Positions 1 through 7,981 of a stretch of 64,000 nt of DNA are shown piece by piece; position 1 is the stretch's first letter, and each line of letters begins with the position of its first letter. The translations under genes were made by a program, and so were the position numbers. The stretch is taken from NCBI GenBank assembly GCA_036309765.1, contig JAXJTE010000212.1, positions 1-64,000 of the forward strand. Direction: 5' to 3'. Under the pieces are notes generated by a model. The model was not told the DNA's origin, made no database searches, and saw only the letters and a list, made by a program, of their open reading frames with translations. This DNA comes from Caryophanon sp036309765. GTDB lineage: Bacteria > Bacillota > Bacilli > Bacillales_A > Planococcaceae.

Positions 1-1
1 C

Positions 2-1042
2 ATCTACCGCATCCGCACCGGTACGCGCGCGCATCCGGTCTGCTTTTCCATGTATGTTCATCTGTGCGCCGAGCCCGGCATGATGAAGCCAGCAAAAGTA
101 GCAGTGCCAGACGTCGTGAATTTGCCAGTTGAAGAAGCGATTGAGCTGTTAGAGGAGCAAGGCTTTACGATTGGTGAGGAGCGAGAACGAACGTCAAACA
201 CGGTCGAGGAAGATCACGTTATTGATACATCACCCGCAGCCGGCAAAGAAGTGGAGCCGCAAAGCGAAATTGATTTGATTGTGAGTACGGGTGTTGAAAA
301 GACGAGCGTTGCAAATTACGTCGGTCAAAATGTCGATCAAGTGATGAACATTTTAAAAGATCGCAGCTATAGTGGCGTGAGCATTGATGAGGAATATTCA
401 CGAGAGCGTGAAGGCACAGTGCTTGCACAGTCACCAGTAGCAGGCGAGCAAGTAATCGAAAGTGAAACGCGTCTAACGCTCACGGTAAGTAAAGGAAGCA
501 ATACAGCACAAGTAGCCGATTTAACAGGCTACGGTCAAAGTGCGCTAGAGCAATATGCGCGTTCATCAGGCTTTAACATCAACGTGTCGCGCGAGGAGCA
601 TTCGGATACGGTCGAGGCGGGCGATGTCATTTCACAGACGCCGTCAGCTGGGTCTTCACTAGAGGTCGGCAGCACGATTAATGTCGTTCGCTCCAAAGGT
701 CCAGAGGCAAAAGATATGAAAACGTTCGTACAGGTCATTTCGATTCCATATGAGCCTGACATTGAGCCGGTTGAAGAAACTGTAACGGACGAAGACGGAG
801 CAGATTCAGAAGCGGTAGATGAGGACGTTGTGGAGGAGCCAATCGTCGTATCACAGCACATTCGCATTTACGTGCAAGACCAAAAAAACACGATGGCAAA
901 GCCGGTTGAGGAATTTGATATTACCGAAACGACGTCGCATCGCATTCGCCTTGAGATTGAGGAAGATAGCGAAGCAGCGTACCGCATTGTGCGTGACAAC
1001 GAAGTCATTATCGAAGAAACAATTTTGTACGAGGATTTATAA
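2..1042 (+). CDS. prkC: Ser/Thr protein kinase PrkC (PASTA kinase), C-terminal part only
   Basis: This is the extracellular sensor part of the membrane kinase that binds muropeptides and controls growth and cell-wall processes. The kinase domain lies outside the window. Three PASTA repeats are visible at about nt 95-292, 299-496 and 503-700, each with the usual V-x-D/N-Y/L start and an SPxAG-type turn. They are followed by an acidic Glu/Asp-rich linker and a beta-rich tail of about 110 residues. The frame is open back to base 2, so the gene is 5' partial. PrkC has a membrane helix directly before PASTA1, but none can be read here: the first ~85 bases give a polar, Arg/His/Cys-containing sequence. 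The downstream neighbour rsgA matches the usual prkC-rsgA order. Confidence 0.88.
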   Translation: MYRIRTGTRAHPVCFSMYVHLCAEPGMMKPAKVAVPDVVNLPVEEAIELLEEQGFTIGEERERTSNTVEEDHVIDTSPAAGKEVEPQSEIDLIVSTGVEKTSVANYVGQNVDQVMNILKDRSYSGVSIDEEYSREREGTVLAQSPVAGEQVIESETRLTLTVSKGSNTAQVADLTGYGQSALEQYARSSGFNINVSREEHSDTVEAGDVISQTPSAGSSLEVGSTINVVRSKGPEAKDMKTFVQVISIPYEPDIEPVEETVTDEDGADSEAVDEDVVEEPIVVSQHIRIYVQDQKNTMAKPVEEFDITETTSHRIRLEIEEDSEAAYRIVRDNEVIIEETILYEDL

Positions 1043-1045
1043 CAA

Positions 1046-1086
1046 ACATGAAGCCGGCACTATCCGTAGTGTCCGGCATTTCATGT
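1046..1086 (+). terminator. Stem-loop between prkC and rsgA
   Basis: A strong hairpin follows the prkC stop codon. The arms are GCCGG-CACTA and TAGTG-T-CCGGC around a TCCG loop, extended by outer ACATGA/TCATGT arms. There is no T-run after it and the rsgA SD lies just downstream. It is therefore more likely an mRNA processing or attenuation structure than a full terminator. Confidence 0.4.
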
Positions 1087-1103
1087 AAAGAGAGGAAGAT
1101 TGA

Positions 1104-1988
1104 ATGGCAACAGGGCAAATTCGTAAAGCTTTAAGCGGCTATTACTATGTAGAAAAAGACGGGGAACTGATTCAGTGCAGAGGACGAGGTATATTCCGTA
1201 ACCGCGGCGAATCACCACTCGTAGGCGATTTCGTCGAGTACACGGTCGAAACAGCCGGCTCAGATGGTACAATTCAAGAAATTTTCCCGCGAGATAACGA
1301 GCTTGTGCGCCCACCGATTGCGAACATCGACCAAGCGATTTTAGTGTTTTCGGTGAAGGAGCCAAACTTCAATACGATTTTACTCGACCGCTTTTTAGTC
1401 GTACTGGAGTCGTTTCACATTACGCCAATCATTTGCTTAACGAAGCTCGATTTAATTACAGATGAGGAGCGCGTCGCATTGCAGCCGTATATTGATGATT
1501 ATAAAAAAATCGGCTATGATGTCATCGAGACGTTTATTGATGATGCGTCGTTATTTGAACGCATCGAGCCAAAGCTTGCGAACAAAACGACGGTGCTTGC
1601 AGGACAATCGGGCGTTGGGAAATCGACGCTACTGAACACGTTGCTGCCACAGCTTGAGCTAAAAACAGGCATTATTTCACAGCATTTAGGGCGTGGTAAG
1701 CATACGACGCGTCACGTAGAGCTAATGGAAGTAGCAGGTGGTTTACTTGCGGACACACCAGGATTTAGCTCATTTGATTTTGATACGATTGAAAAAGAGG
1801 AATTAACGCGCTGCTTCCCAGAAATTGCAGAAACAGCAGAGCGCTGTAAATTCCGCGGCTGCTTGCACGTGAAGGAGCCAAAATGTGCGGTGAAAGATGA
1901 CGTCGAAGCAGGCGACATTCGCACATATCGCTATGAGCATTATTTGCAGTTTTTACAAGAAATTATTGATCGAAAGCCGAGGTACTAA
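1104..1988 (+). CDS. rsgA: Ribosome small-subunit biogenesis GTPase RsgA
   Basis: Circularly permuted GTPase that acts in late maturation of the 30S subunit. An N-terminal OB fold (about residues 1-65) is followed by G motifs in permuted order: G4 TKLD at 113-116, P-loop GQSGVGKST at 167-175, switch TTRH at 201-204 and DTPG at 217-220. A zinc knuckle follows with C248, C253, H255 and C261. The length of 294 residues is normal. The SD AGAGGAAG lies before the ATG. The neighbour prkC is functionally linked in Bacillales, where RsgA (CpgA) is reported as a kinase substrate. Confidence 0.96.
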   Translation: MATGQIRKALSGYYYVEKDGELIQCRGRGIFRNRGESPLVGDFVEYTVETAGSDGTIQEIFPRDNELVRPPIANIDQAILVFSVKEPNFNTILLDRFLVVLESFHITPIICLTKLDLITDEERVALQPYIDDYKKIGYDVIETFIDDASLFERIEPKLANKTTVLAGQSGVGKSTLLNTLLPQLELKTGIISQHLGRGKHTTRHVELMEVAGGLLADTPGFSSFDFDTIEKEELTRCFPEIAETAERCKFRGCLHVKEPKCAVKDDVEAGDIRTYRYEHYLQFLQEIIDRKPRY

Positions 1989-1990
1989 AC

Positions 1991-2656
1991 ATGATTAAAA
2001 TTGCCCCATCTATTTTAGCCGCAGATTTTGCGAAGCTTGGAGAAGAAGTAAGAGAAGTAGAAGCAGCAGGTGCTGAACTTATTCACGTTGATGTGATGGA
2101 CGGACATTTTGTGCCAAACATTTCATTTGGCGCACTTGTGATGGATGCGATTCGTCCACATACGAGCTTGCCGTTAGACGTGCATTTAATGATTGAAAAC
2201 CCAGACCAATATATCGAGCAGTTCGCGAAGGCGGGTGCGGAGTATATTACCGTACATGTAGAAGCGTGCCGTCACCTACACCGTACAATTCAGCTTATTC
2301 GCTCATACGGCGTGAAGCCAGGTGTCGTATTAAACCCACATACGCCGATTGAAACGATTCAGCACGTATTAGAAGATATCGACATGGTACTATTTATGAC
2401 CGTGAACCCAGGCTTTGGTGGTCAAAAGTTCATCGAGAGCGTTGTGCCAAAAATCGAAGCGCTGTCAACAATTATTAAAGAGCGCGGCTTAAAGATCGAC
2501 ATTGAAATTGATGGTGGTATTACAGCAGAAACAATCGTGCCATGTGCAAAAGCAGGCGCAAACATTTTCGTTGCTGGTTCGGCTATTTTCGGCAAGGAAG
2601 ACCGTCATGCTGCACTGCAAGCAATTAAAGCAGCAGGAGAGCAAGCTATTTCATGA
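1991..2656 (+). CDS. rpe: Ribulose-phosphate 3-epimerase
   Basis: Interconverts ribulose 5-phosphate and xylulose 5-phosphate in the pentose phosphate pathway. It is a 221-residue TIM barrel. Metal and acid-base residues fall in HVDVMDGHF (H32, D34), DVHLM (H65) and EIDGG (D174). Phosphate-binding loops are visible as NPGFGGQ and AGSAIFG. The start is 2 bases after the rsgA stop and its 3' end overlaps thiN by 4 bases, so the three genes are probably translationally coupled. Confidence 0.97.
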   Translation: MIKIAPSILAADFAKLGEEVREVEAAGAELIHVDVMDGHFVPNISFGALVMDAIRPHTSLPLDVHLMIENPDQYIEQFAKAGAEYITVHVEACRHLHRTIQLIRSYGVKPGVVLNPHTPIETIQHVLEDIDMVLFMTVNPGFGGQKFIESVVPKIEALSTIIKERGLKIDIEIDGGITAETIVPCAKAGANIFVAGSAIFGKEDRHAALQAIKAAGEQAIS

Positions 2657-3303
2657 TTGCGTTCATTTGCGCAGGTGGTCCAGCAGCAGAACTGTTTGAC
2701 CTATCTACGCTTGCGTCGCGTGCTGACATCGTTTACATCGGTGCAGACCGCGGCGCTTTTTATTTACTGCAAGCAGGGCTGAAGCCGACAGCGATTATTG
2801 GAGATTTTGATTCAGTAAATGAACATGAATGGCAATACATGCAGGAGCGCTGTGATACAATTTATCGTTACGCAGCGGAGAAGGATGAAACGGATACAGA
2901 TTTAGCGTTATTGTATGCGGTAGAGCAAGACGTGGAGGAAGTGTGGATTACTGGTATTACGGGTGGGCGACTTGATCACTCCGAGGCGGCAATGCGTTCT
3001 GTTGGGCGCTTACAGCTACAGTATCCCCACATTACGTTTTGCATCGTTAATGAACAAAATGAGCTGCGCTTTTTTGCACCAGGTGAGCATGCGCTAGTAC
3101 GTGATGAGCAATTCCCATACATATCATTTTTTGCGTATGACGGCGATGTGTGTAACGTTACGTTGCGCGGTGTGAAATACGAAACGACGAATGAAACGAT
3201 GGCGCGCATGTCGTCACGCTTTACGAGCAATGAAATTATCACCGAGCACGCGACGCTTTCATTTACGACGGGCATTTGCTTGAGCGTGCGCAGTCGGGAT
3301 TAA
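2653..3303 (+). CDS. thiN: Thiamine pyrophosphokinase
   Basis: Transfers pyrophosphate from ATP to thiamine, giving thiamine diphosphate. Family motifs are GDFDS at 50-54, the acidic KDETDTDLAL at 77-86 and GGRLDH at 104-109. The length of 216 residues fits bacterial ThiN. The start codon lies inside the rpe stop (ATGA overlap). No thiamine riboswitch is seen upstream, consistent with a salvage enzyme expressed with rpe and rsgA. Confidence 0.95.
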   Translation: MIAFICAGGPAAELFDLSTLASRADIVYIGADRGAFYLLQAGLKPTAIIGDFDSVNEHEWQYMQERCDTIYRYAAEKDETDTDLALLYAVEQDVEEVWITGITGGRLDHSEAAMRSVGRLQLQYPHITFCIVNEQNELRFFAPGEHALVRDEQFPYISFFAYDGDVCNVTLRGVKYETTNETMARMSSRFTSNEIITEHATLSFTTGICLSVRSRD

Positions 3304-3511
3304 ATTTAGCCGTTCGCTTCGTCCGGCATTCATAGCGATTAAATCGCGATTGAATGATAAAAGATGGAAGAACTACGTCTGTTGATATGCTACCTTTATA
3401 CAGCTAAAGTGGTCGTATCCAGCAGCAAAATTAAAATCAATGCAGCATTGTCATGGCAGAGAGTGAGCCGCAATACCCGAGCAGTTTATTAACATCTTGT
3501 TGAAGGACAAT
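3304..3511. other. Intergenic region without a recognisable gene (slot near spoVM in B. subtilis)
   Basis: This lies between the convergent thiN and rpmB. It holds one stem-loop at about 3329-3356 (CATTCA..GCGAT-TAA-ATCGC..TTGAATG) without a T-run. I looked on both strands for the 26-residue amphipathic SpoVM peptide that B. subtilis encodes beside rpmB. The short frames here (for example the ATG at 3354) do not resemble it. Confidence 0.6.
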
Positions 3512-3547
3512 AAAAAAAGGACTTACCGAAGTCGGTGAGTCCTTTTA
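3512..3547 (-). terminator. Rho-independent terminator of rpmB
   Basis: Read on the minus strand, AAAAGGACTCACCGA pairs with the AGTCCTTTT side and is followed by a T-tract. Because the plus strand also ends in CCTTTT, it may stop transcription from both sides between the convergent thiN and rpmB. Confidence 0.85.
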
Positions 3548-3558
3548 ATATGCGGCGA

Positions 3559-3747
3559 TTAAACGCGCTCAATTTTACCTGATTTTAATGCACGAGCAGA
3601 AACCCATACACGCTTTGGCTTACCGTCAACTAGGATACGAACCTTTTGTAGGTTAGCGCCCCAAGTACGTTTAGAAGCGTTCATTGCGTGAGAACGAGTG
3701 TTACCTGAACGAGCTTTACGGCCAGTGATTACACATTGTTTTGGCAT
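3559..3747 (-). CDS. rpmB: 50S ribosomal protein L28
   Basis: Small basic protein of the large ribosomal subunit, 62 residues, with the family core SHAMNASKRTWGANLQKV and an Arg/Lys-rich C-terminus. It has one Cys (C5) and no CxxC pairs, so it is the form without a zinc ribbon. The minus-strand SD TAGGAGGG lies 9 bases before the ATG. It is divergent from the Asp23-family gene, as in B. subtilis. Confidence 0.97.
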   Translation of the reverse strand: MPKQCVITGRKARSGNTRSHAMNASKRTWGANLQKVRILVDGKPKRVWVSARALKSGKIERV

Positions 3748-3815
3748 GTATATTTCCCTCCTAACAAATGAATCTGAAAGCTTGTTTTTCAGTTCGGTAT
3801 TTCACATACCATAAT

Positions 3816-3844
3816 AATTTAACACAGTCTCACGTTCAGTGCAA
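3816..3844 (-). promoter_or_regulatory. Candidate sigma-A promoter of rpmB
   Basis: On the minus strand TTGCAC (3839-3844) and TAAATT (3816-3821) are separated by 17 bases, about 70 bases before the rpmB start. A second possible -10, TATTAT, lies a few bases downstream. Confidence 0.45.
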
Positions 3845-3923
3845 GACATTTCACAAGTACTTTCAAGAAAAAAACCTTTACACCTTATTTCAAATGTAGA
3901 ACGAGGTGTAGTGATGTTGTTAA

Positions 3924-4135
3924 AAGTGTGTTGCTCTTAAGCGAGAGGCGGACTCCAGCGGGAAAAGCTCGCGTCGAAAGACCCCGCAAACACGAGGGAC
4001 GAGTGTTGAGGAGGCTTGAGGAAGGTGATAAGCGCCACGTCCATGTGGCATCACCTTCATGACTAACATCGTATTAGCCTCCGAGCCCGCGGAAAGCCTG
4101 CCTCGTTGCGTAGAGCAACAACTTTCAAAATACAT
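3924..4135. repeat. GC-rich palindromic dispersed repeat, copy 1
   Basis: An element of about 210 bp bounded by imperfect inverted repeats (AAAAGTGTGTTGCTC on the left, GAGCAACAACTTTCA on the right). Internal signature blocks are GAGGCGGACTCCAGCGGGA, GACCCCGC, GAGGAGGCTTGAGG and CCCGCGGAAAGC. It carries a nested hairpin at 4021-4058 with arms GAAGGTGAT/ATCACCTTC and GCCAC/GTGGC. Related blocks recur at 22012-22128 and 22264-22362. Elements of this look are common between genes in Bacillaceae genomes. I see no coding capacity. Confidence 0.75.
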
Positions 4136-4155
4136 TCAAGGTCTTACTAGCTTAA

Positions 4156-4197
4156 TTGACACGTTTTCTTTTATAATAGTTTGTTGTATAGTACAAT
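4156..4197 (+). promoter_or_regulatory. Promoter region of the Asp23-family gene
   Basis: It contains a perfect -35 hexamer TTGACA (4156-4161), a perfect TATAAT (4172-4177) only 10 bases away, and TATAGT and TACAAT near 4187-4197. No pair has the ideal 17-base spacing, so the exact promoter is not assigned. The AT-rich context directly after the GC-rich repeat makes this the likely start region. Confidence 0.45.
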
Positions 4198-4232
4198 ATA
4201 GTTTAGTCTAAAAGAGCCAAGGGGGCATTTAT

Positions 4233-4595
4233 ATGTCAATTGAATTAAACAACGAGTTCGGTCAAATTGATATTTCGAACGATGTAATTGCACAAATTGC
4301 AGGGGGCGCAGCGATCGAATGTTACGGGATCGTTGGGATGGCATCTAAACACCAAATTCGAGATGGACTGACAGACATTTTGCGCAAAGAAAACTTCGCA
4401 AAAGGTGTCATCGTACGTCAGCAAAACGAGGATTTACATATTGATATGTACATCGTTGTAAGCTATGGTACGAAAATTTCTGAAATTGCTTATCAAGTCC
4501 AATCAAAAGTAAAATATACAGTAAATAAAACATTAGGAATGAGCGTAAAATCAGTGAACATCTTTGTTCAAGGTGTGCGTGTCATGAACGTATAA
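4233..4595 (+). CDS. Asp23/Gls24 family envelope stress protein (YloU-like)
   Basis: A 120-residue Asp23-family protein. The family is abundant near the membrane and linked to envelope stress in Firmicutes. Visible signatures are the N-terminal ISNDVIAQIAGGAAIECYGIVGM and the C-terminal VKSVNIFVQGVRV (only short parts are diagnostic: AIECYGIVGM, VNIFVQGV). There is no signal peptide. The SD AAGGGGG precedes the ATG. It is directly followed by fakA, the standard Bacillales pair (yloU-yloV). Confidence 0.92.
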   Translation: MSIELNNEFGQIDISNDVIAQIAGGAAIECYGIVGMASKHQIRDGLTDILRKENFAKGVIVRQQNEDLHIDMYIVVSYGTKISEIAYQVQSKVKYTVNKTLGMSVKSVNIFVQGVRVMNV

Positions 4596-4613
4596 GAGGA
4601 GGAGCAGAATCGC

Positions 4614-6260
4614 ATGCAGTCTTTAGACGGATTAAAGTTTGCGGAAATGGTACAGATGGGTGCACACCATTTATACCAAAACGCAAGCTACGTAGATTCT
4701 TTAAACGTATTCCCTGTGCCAGATGGTGATACAGGAACGAATATGAATTTATCAATGACATCAGGGGCAAAGGAAACAGAGCAGTACGCACAATCACATA
4801 TCGGCAAAACAGCTCAAGCATTATCAAAGGGCTTATTAATGGGTGCGCGTGGCAACTCAGGCGTTATTTTATCACAGCTATTCCGCGGCTTCGGCAAGCA
4901 TATTGAAAAGCTAGACGAAGTGACGGCCCAAGATTACGCACAAGCATTCCAAGCAGGTGTGGACACAGCGTACAAGGCGGTCATGAAGCCAGTTGAAGGT
5001 ACGATTTTAACAGTAGCAAAAGACGGCGCAAAAGCAGCGGTAGAAGCAGCAGAGCGTACGAACGATTTAATCGAAATTACAGAGGCGCTTGTCGCAGAAG
5101 CAAAAGCATCACTTGACCGCACACCAGATTTACTTCCTGTATTAAAAGAAGTAGGCGTAGTTGATAGTGGTGGGCAAGGTTTATTATTTGTTTACGAAGG
5201 TTTCTTAGCTTCATTAAAAGGTGAAGCGCTACCAGAGAAAAATGATGCGTCATTAGACGATTTAATTAACGCAGAGCATCACCGTGTACAGGACTTCATG
5301 AACACAGAAGATATCGAATTTGGCTATTGTACAGAAATTATGGTGCGCTTAGACGAAACAAAGGCGCCATTTGATGAGTTCAAGTTCCGTGAAGAGTTAA
5401 GCGTCATGGGTGATTCGTTATTAGTTATTTCAGACGATGAAGTAGCAAAAGTACATATTCACTCAGAAACACCAGGTGCAGTATTAACGGCTGGGCAAAA
5501 GTACGGCAGCTTAATGAAAATTAAAGTCGACAACATGCGTGAGCAGCACACAGCAATCGTTGGCGAAAACCACCAAGCACCAGCGAAAAAAGAAGTGACA
5601 AAAGTACCTTACGCAATTGTAACGATTGCGATGGGTGAAGGCATTGCCGAGCTTCTTCGTTCAATGGGCGCGGCGTACGTCATCGAAGGCGGTCAAACGA
5701 TGAATCCGTCAACAGAGGACATCGTAAAAGCGGTGCAAGAAATCGGTGCAGAGCGCGTATTAATTTTACCGAACAACAAAAATATTATTATGGCAGCAGA
5801 GCAAGCGGTAGAGCTACTGGATATCGAAGCGGCAGTTGTTGCAACGAAAACGATTCCTCAAGGGATGGCGGCAATGCTTGCGTTCAATCCAGAGCAATCT
5901 GTAGCGGATAACAAAGAAGCGATGACGTCAGCGTTTGCAGCAGTGAAAACAGGTCAAGTAACGTACGCGGTGCGCGATACATCAATTGACGGTGTCGACA
6001 TTCGTAAAGACGACTACATGGCGCTTGCAGAAGGTAAAATCATCGAATCGACACCTTCTTTAGAAACAGCGGCACAAACGGTTGTTTCAGCACTTGTTGA
6101 TGAAGATTCAGAAATCATCACGATCATTTACGGCGAAGATACGACAGAAGAAGCGGCAAACGCATTTGCTGCATCGATTGAAGAGCAGTTTGAAGATGCC
6201 GAAGTAGAAGTGTTTAACGGCAAACAACCGTTATATCCATATATTATTTCAGTTGAATAA
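4614..6260 (+). CDS. fakA: Fatty acid kinase catalytic subunit FakA (DAK2/DhaL domain, YloV)
   Basis: ATP-binding subunit that works with FakB proteins to phosphorylate fatty acids, making acyl-phosphate for phospholipid synthesis through PlsX/PlsY. The N-terminal DhaL-like domain has PVPDGDTGTNMNLSM at about residues 35-49 (Mg-binding aspartates D37 and D39) and GARGNSGVILSQ at about 98. A middle region and a C-terminal DegV-like domain complete 548 residues, normal for the family. The SD is AGAGGAGGAG. No FakB gene is in the window. The link to plsX, 4 kb downstream, is functional rather than operonic. Confidence 0.93.
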   Translation: MQSLDGLKFAEMVQMGAHHLYQNASYVDSLNVFPVPDGDTGTNMNLSMTSGAKETEQYAQSHIGKTAQALSKGLLMGARGNSGVILSQLFRGFGKHIEKLDEVTAQDYAQAFQAGVDTAYKAVMKPVEGTILTVAKDGAKAAVEAAERTNDLIEITEALVAEAKASLDRTPDLLPVLKEVGVVDSGGQGLLFVYEGFLASLKGEALPEKNDASLDDLINAEHHRVQDFMNTEDIEFGYCTEIMVRLDETKAPFDEFKFREELSVMGDSLLVISDDEVAKVHIHSETPGAVLTAGQKYGSLMKIKVDNMREQHTAIVGENHQAPAKKEVTKVPYAIVTIAMGEGIAELLRSMGAAYVIEGGQTMNPSTEDIVKAVQEIGAERVLILPNNKNIIMAAEQAVELLDIEAAVVATKTIPQGMAAMLAFNPEQSVADNKEAMTSAFAAVKTGQVTYAVRDTSIDGVDIRKDDYMALAEGKIIESTPSLETAAQTVVSALVDEDSEIITIIYGEDTTEEAANAFAASIEEQFEDAEVEVFNGKQPLYPYIISVE

Positions 6261-6272
6261 TCGTGTGAAATG

Positions 6273-6315
6273 GTGCGATCCAGTCAATATTGACTTGGTC
6301 GCACTTTTTTTATTT
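6273..6315 (+). terminator. Terminator after fakA
   Basis: Near-perfect stem: GTGCGA-CCA-GTCAA pairs with TTGAC-TGG-TCGCAC, followed by seven Ts and TATTT. A textbook rho-independent terminator. Confidence 0.93.
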
Positions 6316-6352
6316 CGTTCAATACGAAAGGTCAGACATGTAGCCCGTTATG

Positions 6353-6382
6353 TTGGTTTTCATGCGCTAATTCAGTTAAAAT
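6353..6382 (+). promoter_or_regulatory. Candidate promoter of sdaAB
   Basis: TTGGTT (6353-6358) and TAAAAT (6377-6382) are spaced 18 bases apart, about 30 bases before the sdaAB start and after the fakA terminator. Confidence 0.45.
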
Positions 6383-6412
6383 GAAGTACACAGCTTCGAG
6401 GAGGGAACAGCG

Positions 6413-7075
6413 ATGAAATTTACATCCGTGTTTGATATTATCGGGCCAGTTATGATTGGTCCTTCCTCGTCACATACAGCAGGTGCTGCGCGTATTGGAC
6501 GAGTGGCAAGAGATTTATTCGGACGTCAGCCGAAGTGGGCAACGATTCATTTGTATGGCTCATTTGCCGAAACGTATAAAGGGCACGGTACAGACGTTGC
6601 GCTCGTCGGTGGTTTGCTTGATTATGATACGGACGATGAGCGCATTAAAACGGCATTTTTCGAGGCGGAAAAAGCGGGCATGACGTATACATTTTTACCG
6701 GAAACAGCGCATACGGAGCATCCGAATACGGCGCGCATCGTCATGGGTGATGAGGACGGTGAAATGAGCGTTGTCGGCATTTCAATTGGCGGCGGTAAAA
6801 TTGAAATTAGCGAGGTAAATGGCTTTAAGCTTCATTTAACAGGGGGCATGCCGACGATTTTAGTGGTGCATGATGACCGCGCAGGCTGCATTGCGAACGT
6901 TGCCAACTGCTTGGCGATGCATGAAGTGAATATCGGGCATATGGAGGTGTCGCGCATTGAACGCGGCTTAACGGCATTGATGGTTATTGAAGTTGATGAA
7001 AATATTGACGACCGTATTATTGAACAAATTTCATACATTCCACACATTACAAAAGTGTCAAAAATGAACACGTAA
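6413..7075 (+). CDS. sdaAB: L-serine dehydratase, iron-sulfur-dependent, beta subunit
   Basis: Together with SdaAA it deaminates L-serine to pyruvate and ammonia. The N-terminal signature GPSSSHTAGAARIGR covers about residues 17-31. A C-terminal ACT domain (about 145-220, starting near PTILVVHDD) is the likely serine or effector binding part. It has 220 residues. The SD GAGGAGGG lies upstream. It is 12 bases before sdaAA, so the two subunits are co-translated. Confidence 0.96.
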   Translation: MKFTSVFDIIGPVMIGPSSSHTAGAARIGRVARDLFGRQPKWATIHLYGSFAETYKGHGTDVALVGGLLDYDTDDERIKTAFFEAEKAGMTYTFLPETAHTEHPNTARIVMGDEDGEMSVVGISIGGGKIEISEVNGFKLHLTGGMPTILVVHDDRAGCIANVANCLAMHEVNIGHMEVSRIERGLTALMVIEVDENIDDRIIEQISYIPHITKVSKMNT

Positions 7076-7087
7076 GGAGGGCTGACG

Positions 7088-7981
7088 ATGAACGTATTAT
7101 TTCGTAATGTGCGTGAGTTAGTGGCGCGTGCAGAGCAAGAAGGAAAGCTCATTTCACATATTATGATTGAGCAGGAAATGGCGATGACGCACCGCAGTAA
7201 AGAGGACATTTACGCGCAAATGGAGCGCAATTTAAGTGTCATGGAAGAAGCGGTCGAGCGCGGGCTTCGTGGTGTTACATCGGTGACAGGTTTAACGGGC
7301 GGCGATGCGGTGCTTATTCAAAACTATATAAAGAGCGGCAATGCGTTAAGCGGAGATTTATTGCTTGATGCGGTCAGCAAGGCGGTTGCAACGAACGAGG
7401 TCAACGTAGCGATGGGCACGATTTGTGCAACGCCAACAGCAGGCTCAGCAGGTGTCGTACCAGGTGTGCTATTTGCGGTGAAAAATAAGCTGAATCCGAC
7501 GCGTGAGCAAATGATTCACTTCTTATTTACAGCAGGAGCGTTCGGCTTTGTTGTGGCAAATAACGCGTCGATCTCAGGTGCAGCAGGTGGATGTCAAGCA
7601 GAAGTCGGCTCAGCAGCAGCGATGGGCGCAGCAGCAATTGTCGAAATGGCAGGTGGCTCGCCGCAACAATGTGCCGAGGCATTTTCGATTACGATGAAAA
7701 ACATGCTTGGTCTTGTGTGTGACCCAGTTGCAGGGCTTGTTGAAGTGCCGTGCGTAAAGCGTAACGCAATGGGCGCAGCAAATGCACTTGTCGCAGCAGA
7801 TATGGCGCTTGCAGGTGTAACGAGCCGCATTCCGACAGATGAGGTCATTGGTGCGATGTTTAGAATCGGCCAGCAAATGAGCCCGAACTTAAAAGAAACG
7901 GCTCGCGGAGGACTTGCAGCAACGCCAACAGGTCAGGCACTTGCTCGCAAAATTTTTGGAGACAGTACTAATGTTCAATGA
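7088..7981 (+). CDS. sdaAA: L-serine dehydratase, iron-sulfur-dependent, alpha subunit
   Basis: Catalytic subunit carrying the [4Fe-4S] cluster that activates the serine hydroxyl. Cysteines likely to hold the cluster are C169 (GGCQAEVG), C211 (LVCDPVAG) and C222 (VPCVKRN); C113 is a further conserved-looking one. It has 297 residues, standard size. The SD AAGGAGGG lies 7 bases before the ATG. The last 11 bases overlap recG, linking serine catabolism to recG transcription, as in B. subtilis. Confidence 0.96.
   Translation: MNVLFRNVRELVARAEQEGKLISHIMIEQEMAMTHRSKEDIYAQMERNLSVMEEAVERGLRGVTSVTGLTGGDAVLIQNYIKSGNALSGDLLLDAVSKAVATNEVNVAMGTICATPTAGSAGVVPGVLFAVKNKLNPTREQMIHFLFTAGAFGFVVANNASISGAAGGCQAEVGSAAAMGAAAIVEMAGGSPQQCAEAFSITMKNMLGLVCDPVAGLVEVPCVKRNAMGAANALVAADMALAGVTSRIPTDEVIGAMFRIGQQMSPNLKETARGGLAATPTGQALARKIFGDSTNVQ

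Noticed and set aside
3920..4135. 71-residue minus-strand frame within the dispersed repeat
   Set aside because: The region is an inverted-repeat element; the frame has no SD and no similarity I recognise.
4156..4177. TTGACA and TATAAT as one promoter before the Asp23-family gene
   Set aside because: Only 10 bases separate the two perfect hexamers, too short for sigma-A, so they cannot be one promoter.
3304..4232. T-box, riboswitch or tRNA in the larger gaps
   Set aside because: No T-box core, specifier loop, riboswitch core or cloverleaf was recognised here or in the other gaps above 300 bases.
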